34,702 nucleotides of DNA from Oscillospiraceae bacterium (GTDB lineage: Bacteria > Bacillota > Clostridia > Oscillospirales > Ruminococcaceae), in the NCBI GenBank assembly GCA_022800935.1, contig JAAWRH010000037.1, positions 1-34,702 on the forward strand, read 5' to 3'. Position 1 is the stretch's first letter, and each line of letters starts with the position of its first letter. The notes beneath the pieces were generated by a model. The model saw only the letters and a list, made by a program, of their open reading frames with translations. It was not told the DNA's origin and did not search any database. The translations under genes were made by a program, and so were the position numbers. Positions 31,181 through 34,702 of this stretch are shown here, one piece after another.

Positions 31181-33411
31181 GATTCTTTCTTTCCCCTTTC
31201 CAACGGCAGATGATTGATATACAGGGTGTATTGGACACAGGAAAACCGAACCGGCTCCGGAAGGTGCTCGTTGATCTCCCGAAAGGTCCTGTAGCCCGCC
31301 TGCCATGCCGCCACAATCTGCACCTGCTGTTGTGCTGTGGCGAATTCGCAGCTCACCGGCTTTCCCTCCATCAGCGCGGACATGAGGTGTCCCTCCACCG
31401 TGCTGATGCTCAGTCCACGGAGCTGGGCAATCTCATCCGGCGTCTTCCCCATCTGGTAAAGGGCATAGGTGGCCGCCGCGCTGGGAATCCGCTCCCCTTT
31501 GTCGTTGCGTATCTCGTCGATGTGCCGCCTCCTCTTTGTTTCCTTTCCCTCTTCCGTTTTCCCGGCAGGCACTGGTTCCGGCGGCGTTTCCAGCTTTTTC
31601 TCCTGCACCGGTTGACCGGCGGGAGCGGATTTTGGAGGTAATTGTAAAAATTGCCGGAGCACCTTCAGAAAGGGCTCTCCGTACTGCTCCAGCTTATACT
31701 GCCCCACTCCGGGCACCTCTATCAGCTCCTCCGGAGTGGAGGGCAGGGCATTGGCAATGGCACGCAGGGTGGCGTCGGAAAAGATAAAGTAGGCGGGAAT
31801 TCCCGCCTCCCTGGCAAGGCCCAGGCGGCATTCCCTCAGCCGGTTGTACAGTTCCTCGTTCTGTACGCCCTCCGGCGCCTTTGTCCGCTTTTTAGCCAGC
31901 ACACGGCGTATCGTCACCTTCTCGGTCCCCCGGAGAACCGGCAGCGCCTTGGGGGCAATGGTCAGATAAGGCCGGTCGTTCCCCTTGCTGGCAAGGTATC
32001 CCTCGCTCACCAGAAAGGCTATGATATCCTGGACCTCCGGGCGGGAGTACTCCTTCATGATTCCATAGGTGGAAAGGTTCTGAAAACCCATCTGCTCCAC
32101 CCTCTGGCTCCTGGACCCGCGGAGAACCTCCGTCACAATCACGCTTCCGAACCGTTCTCCCATTCTGCGCACACAGGAGAGGATTTTCTGGGCCTCAATG
32201 GTGATGTCCCTGACCTCGGCGGTGCTGTTGCAGTTGGAGCAGTTCCGGCAGCTGTCCTTTTCCCAGGGCTGTCCGAAGTATTCCAGAATATATCTGCGCA
32301 GGCAGCAGTCGGTGCGGCAGTAGGCCTCCATCTGCTCCAGCTTCCGGTAATCAGAGGCCTGGGGCCTTTCGGTCCCGTTTTCCAGCAGCAGCTTGTTGGT
32401 CTGGACATCCTGGGGGGAGAAAAAGAGCACGCACTCCGCCGGGTCCCCGTCCCGCCCGGCGCGCCCCGCCTCCTGGTAATAGCTCTCCATATTCTTCGGC
32501 ATATTGAAGTGGAGCACAAAGCGGACATTGGGCTTGTCAATCCCCATGCCGAAGGCATTGGTGGCAACCATAACCTGTATCCGGTCGTACACAAAGTCCT
32601 CCTGGGCCTGGTCCCGTTGGCTGGGGGTAAGGCCGCCGTGATAAAAGGAAGCGGATATCCCCTTGCTCCGCAGGGCCTGGCAGACCTTCTCGGTTGTCTT
32701 CCGGGTGGAGCAGTAGACGATGCCCGGTTCTCCCCCATGGCGCTGAATTACCTGCATCATCTCCGCCGCCCGGTCCTGGGGACGCGCAGTGGCAAAGTAC
32801 AGGTTAGGGCGGTCAAAGTCGCTGACAATGGTGTAGGGGTTTTGCAGCCGGAGAAGCCGGATGATATCCTGGCGCACCTGTTCTGTTGCGGTTGCCGTGA
32901 AGGCCGCCATCACAGGCCGCCGGGGAAGCTGCTCCACTGTCTCCGCTATTTTGGTGTAGCTGGGCCGGAAGTCATGCCCCCATTGGGAGACGCAGTGGGC
33001 CTCGTCCACCGCGACCATGGAGACGGGAAGCGTCTGAATCATTTGGGCAAAGCCCGGCGCCTCCAACCGCTCCGGCGCGACGTACAGCAGCTTATACTGC
33101 CCATAGGCCGCCCCCCGCATCACGGCGCGGTATTCCGCCTCCCCCAGGCTGCTGTTGAGGAAGGCGCAGGGAATCCCCGTCTCCTGGAGGGTGTCCACCT
33201 GGTCCTTCATCAGGGAGATCAGAGGGGAGATGACCAGGGTAAGGCCCGAAAAGAGCAGGGCGGGTATCTGGTAGCAGACCGACTTTCCCGCTCCCGTGGG
33301 CATGACGGCCAGCACATCCTGCGCCGCCTGTATCCGCTGGACCACCTCCGCCTGGCCCGGCCGGAACTGATCGTATCCAAAATATTTTTTTAACGCTTCC
33401 TTTGCTGTCAT
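31177..33411 (-). CDS. recQ: ATP-dependent DNA helicase RecQ
   Basis: 744 residues. It unwinds DNA 3' to 5' in recombinational repair and restart of forks. Walker A is MPTGAGKS at 37-44, the DEAH box is at 136-139, motif VI is YYQEAGRAGRDG near 311. The zinc site uses C370, C388, C391 and C394, then the RQC winged helix. HRDC covers about 518-590. A Pro/Lys-rich linker leads to an extra helix-turn-helix-like C-terminal domain (about 640-735, with GKTPDEIAQLRGLSISTVEG), found in many Firmicutes RecQ proteins. The ATG at 33411 is chosen because the helicase fold begins here and GGGGTGA is upstream; the longer open frame is a shadow of the flavin reductase gene, which ends five bases before. Confidence 0.96.
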   Translation of the reverse strand: MTAKEALKKYFGYDQFRPGQAEVVQRIQAAQDVLAVMPTGAGKSVCYQIPALLFSGLTLVISPLISLMKDQVDTLQETGIPCAFLNSSLGEAEYRAVMRGAAYGQYKLLYVAPERLEAPGFAQMIQTLPVSMVAVDEAHCVSQWGHDFRPSYTKIAETVEQLPRRPVMAAFTATATEQVRQDIIRLLRLQNPYTIVSDFDRPNLYFATARPQDRAAEMMQVIQRHGGEPGIVYCSTRKTTEKVCQALRSKGISASFYHGGLTPSQRDQAQEDFVYDRIQVMVATNAFGMGIDKPNVRFVLHFNMPKNMESYYQEAGRAGRDGDPAECVLFFSPQDVQTNKLLLENGTERPQASDYRKLEQMEAYCRTDCCLRRYILEYFGQPWEKDSCRNCSNCNSTAEVRDITIEAQKILSCVRRMGERFGSVIVTEVLRGSRSQRVEQMGFQNLSTYGIMKEYSRPEVQDIIAFLVSEGYLASKGNDRPYLTIAPKALPVLRGTEKVTIRRVLAKKRTKAPEGVQNEELYNRLRECRLGLAREAGIPAYFIFSDATLRAIANALPSTPEELIEVPGVGQYKLEQYGEPFLKVLRQFLQLPPKSAPAGQPVQEKKLETPPEPVPAGKTEEGKETKRRRHIDEIRNDKGERIPSAAATYALYQMGKTPDEIAQLRGLSISTVEGHLMSALMEGKPVSCEFATAQQQVQIVAAWQAGYRTFREINEHLPEPVRFSCVQYTLYINHLPLERGKKES

Positions 33412-33415
33412 GAAG

Positions 33416-34054
33416 TCACCCCTTGTCTGTCTGCTTTGCCCCATGGCGGCGGTCTCCCCTGCCCCCGGCAGGGGCTTTCCGTACCGGCGGCTTTTTCTTT
33501 TTCTGCACCGTATAGCCGAAGGTGCCCAGCTGCCTGCCCAGCTCATAATAAGCCCCATGGACATAGGCCACCAGCCCGCACCGCTCCATACAGAGACGGC
33601 CCTTTTCGTCCACTGCGGCCTCGTCCACATCCACCGCCAGGATACGGGCAAGGAACATCTCATGGGACCCCAGGGGAAGAGCCTGTTCCACCCGGCATTC
33701 CAGGCTGACCGGGCTCTCCCCGATGACAGGGGCGGACACCTGGGAGGCGGGAAGGGGGGTAAGATGGCAGTGGGAGAACTTGTCCACCTCCCTGCCGGAG
33801 CGGACACCGCAGAAATCCGCCGCCCGGACCAAATTTTTCCCGGTGAGGTTTATGACAAACTCTCCTGTCTCTTTGATGAGCTGATAGGAATACCGCTCCG
33901 GCCGCAGGGAGATATAGGTCATGGCGGGGATAGTATTGACGATACCGGTCCAGCCGACGGTAAGGACATTGGGATGCTCCAGGGTTCCGCAGCTCACCAG
34001 GGCGGGTGGAACCGGGGCCAGGAGGGTACCCGGCTTCCATATTTGTTTTTTCAT
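33416..34054 (-). CDS. Flavin reductase-like FMN-binding protein
   Basis: 212 residues of the flavin reductase/flavoredoxin split-barrel family. LVSCGTLEHPNVLTVGWTG and NTIPAMTYISLRPERYSY are the flavin-binding strands, EFVINLTGKNLVRAADFCG and EVDKFSH follow, and VGLVAYVHGAYYELGRQLG is the usual C-terminal core. A basic, low-complexity tail (KKKKPPVRKAPAGGRG) is added. It likely binds FMN and passes electrons to a partner or reduces flavin. GGAAGGAGAA lies about nine bases before the ATG. It is the first gene of the operon, with recQ starting four bases after its stop codon. Confidence 0.9.
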   Translation of the reverse strand: MKKQIWKPGTLLAPVPPALVSCGTLEHPNVLTVGWTGIVNTIPAMTYISLRPERYSYQLIKETGEFVINLTGKNLVRAADFCGVRSGREVDKFSHCHLTPLPASQVSAPVIGESPVSLECRVEQALPLGSHEMFLARILAVDVDEAAVDEKGRLCMERCGLVAYVHGAYYELGRQLGTFGYTVQKKKKPPVRKAPAGGRGDRRHGAKQTDKG

Positions 34055-34134
34055 AGGGGAAGTTCTCCTTCCTGCGTATTAAGGTATCCCGGCCTGGGTC
34101 TTTTCACAGCCGGAACGCGGAGGCTTATGGCGTT

Positions 34135-34163
34135 ATTGTACCATAGACGCGGCTTGATAGCAA
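34135..34163 (-). promoter_or_regulatory. Promoter of the flavin reductase-recQ-coaX operon
   Basis: Minus-strand TTGCTA (34158-34163) and TACAAT (34135-34140) with a 17-base spacer, about 80 bases before the start codon. Confidence 0.65.
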
Positions 34164-34319
34164 CTCTATTTGTTTTATGCTTTCCCCTAATTAAATCCTG
34201 ATTGGTTCCCTCTGGCAAAATTTTTTCTCCGCTGTATGAACGGGGAAATTTTGGCGCAGGATAAAGGGGAAAGAACTGCACGGGACCCCTTCCCCATGGC
34301 TTCAGCCGTCCGCCCCGCC

Positions 34320-34348
34320 TTGACACATGGAAATTTTCGGTATAAAAT
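34320..34348 (+). promoter_or_regulatory. Strong plus-strand promoter without an evident gene
   Basis: TTGACA (34320-34325) and TAAAAT (34343-34348) are exactly 17 bases apart. Transcription would start near 34356 and run to the window edge. Confidence 0.65.
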
Positions 34349-34355
34349 AGGTTTT

Positions 34356-34702
34356 AACGACGTGTTCGTTTCCAGTCTACTGCATTTTGATCAGTCATTC
34401 GGTAAAGGAGGCGGGCCGCTCTTTACAGGGAACGTAGGAGCCTGAAGGTGGTTCCATCTGCAAAGAGAAAAGACCTGCCCCATTCCGCTACATAGGAGAT
34501 CCTGTTTCTGAGGAAGGCCTCTTCCACTGGTGCGTTTTTCGGCGGAAAAGGCAAAATGGTTGTTATAAATATGGAAAGCCGTACTGCGCTCTACCCAAAT
34601 GGCTCTGCCAAAGGATACGGGTGGTCTGTGCGGCATCTGTACAGCCTTGGAAAAGAATTTCTCCTATTGAAGGGAAAATCCGGCTCATCTCACGGCCCGG
34701 AT
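34356..34702 (+). other. Stretch without convincing gene; possible RNA or start of a gene
   Basis: No open frame here has both a good ribosome binding site and a recognisable product. All three minus-strand frames and one plus-strand frame are open for 40-80 codons, which is weak evidence. A plus-strand frame from an ATG at 34556 stays open to the edge for 49 codons, with AAGG four bases before. The DNA has local hairpins: GTAAAGGAG with CTCTTTAC near 34402-34427, and GGAAG with CTTCC near 34512-34525. It does not match RNase P RNA, tmRNA or SRP RNA motifs that I know. 34164-34319 holds nothing clear apart from an 8-bp inverted repeat, CAAAATTT/AAATTTTG, near 34216-34254. Confidence 0.25.

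Noticed and set aside
33412-33807. A 132-codon N-terminal extension of RecQ
   Set aside because: It reads the flavin reductase gene in another frame and is Trp/Arg/Pro-rich nonsense; the helicase fold begins at the ATG at 33411.
34236-34445. A 69-codon plus-strand frame
   Set aside because: It starts upstream of the promoter at 34320, lacks a ribosome binding site and has no recognisable features.
34391-34636. An 81-codon minus-strand frame and two overlapping minus-strand frames
   Set aside because: Three frames are open over the same bases and none has a good start site or known motif, so none can be favoured.

Overview
The window looks like chromosomal DNA from a moderately GC-rich member of the Clostridia, most likely an Oscillospiraceae-type gut bacterium (Flavonifractor, Lawsonibacter or Oscillibacter relatives). 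The reasons are strong AGGAGG-like ribosome binding sites, TTGACA/TATAAT promoters, Rho-independent terminators, a BspA-type leucine-rich-repeat secreted protein, a GHL10 hydrolase beside an Amidase_3/Big2 wall protein, and an Rpn-type PD-(D/E)XK nuclease gene. The family is an inference; no rRNA or tRNA was seen. Most genes are GC-rich and tightly packed, but three stretches are clearly more AT-rich: 12.1-14.6 kb, 24.5-26.0 kb and the first 240 bases. These hold the accessory, decayed or possibly acquired material.

Layout. 1-4.4 kb: the tail of an unknown membrane protein, then an overlapping operon of two fused ABC exporters and a GNAT acetyltransferase. 4.5-10.1 kb (minus): a 1321-residue wall amidase with a GHL10-like domain and three Ig-like domains, preceded by a GHL10 lipoprotein. 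10.4-12.1 kb: glnS. 12.4-15.2 kb: a secreted CHAP-like/LRR/InlB-repeat protein behind two copies of an operator-like palindrome. 15.3-18.1 kb (minus): EpsG-like protein, an unknown four-helix membrane protein, and DAHP synthase. 18.4-21.7 kb (minus): an FtsX/LolD-type ABC transporter with an 11-bp-period direct repeat at its promoter. 21.9-23.0 kb: a frameshifted Rpn-type nuclease gene followed by a decayed duplicate of its tail. 23.1-24.5 kb: beta-carbonic anhydrase and a methyltransferase.

24.5-25.9 kb (minus): an unknown gene fragment, a deleted and frameshifted MATE efflux pump, and an intact MarR regulator with two matching operators. 26.1-28.8 kb: a DUF1858 protein, RNase HI, and a NifS-NifU iron-sulfur pair. 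28.8-29.3 kb: a heptad-repeat coiled-coil protein behind a near-consensus cre site. 29.4-34.1 kb (minus): a sugar isomerase/epimerase-like protein, then an operon of flavin reductase, recQ and coaX. 34.2-34.7 kb: a strong plus-strand promoter with no convincing gene behind it.

No complete novel defence or mobile system is evident. The best leads are the repeated palindromes before the CHAP-LRR protein, the MarR regulator that outlived its pump, the Rpn tail duplication, the heptad microsatellite with its cre site, and the unexplained transcript at the right edge. Promoter, operator and terminator calls were made by eye and are unscored.
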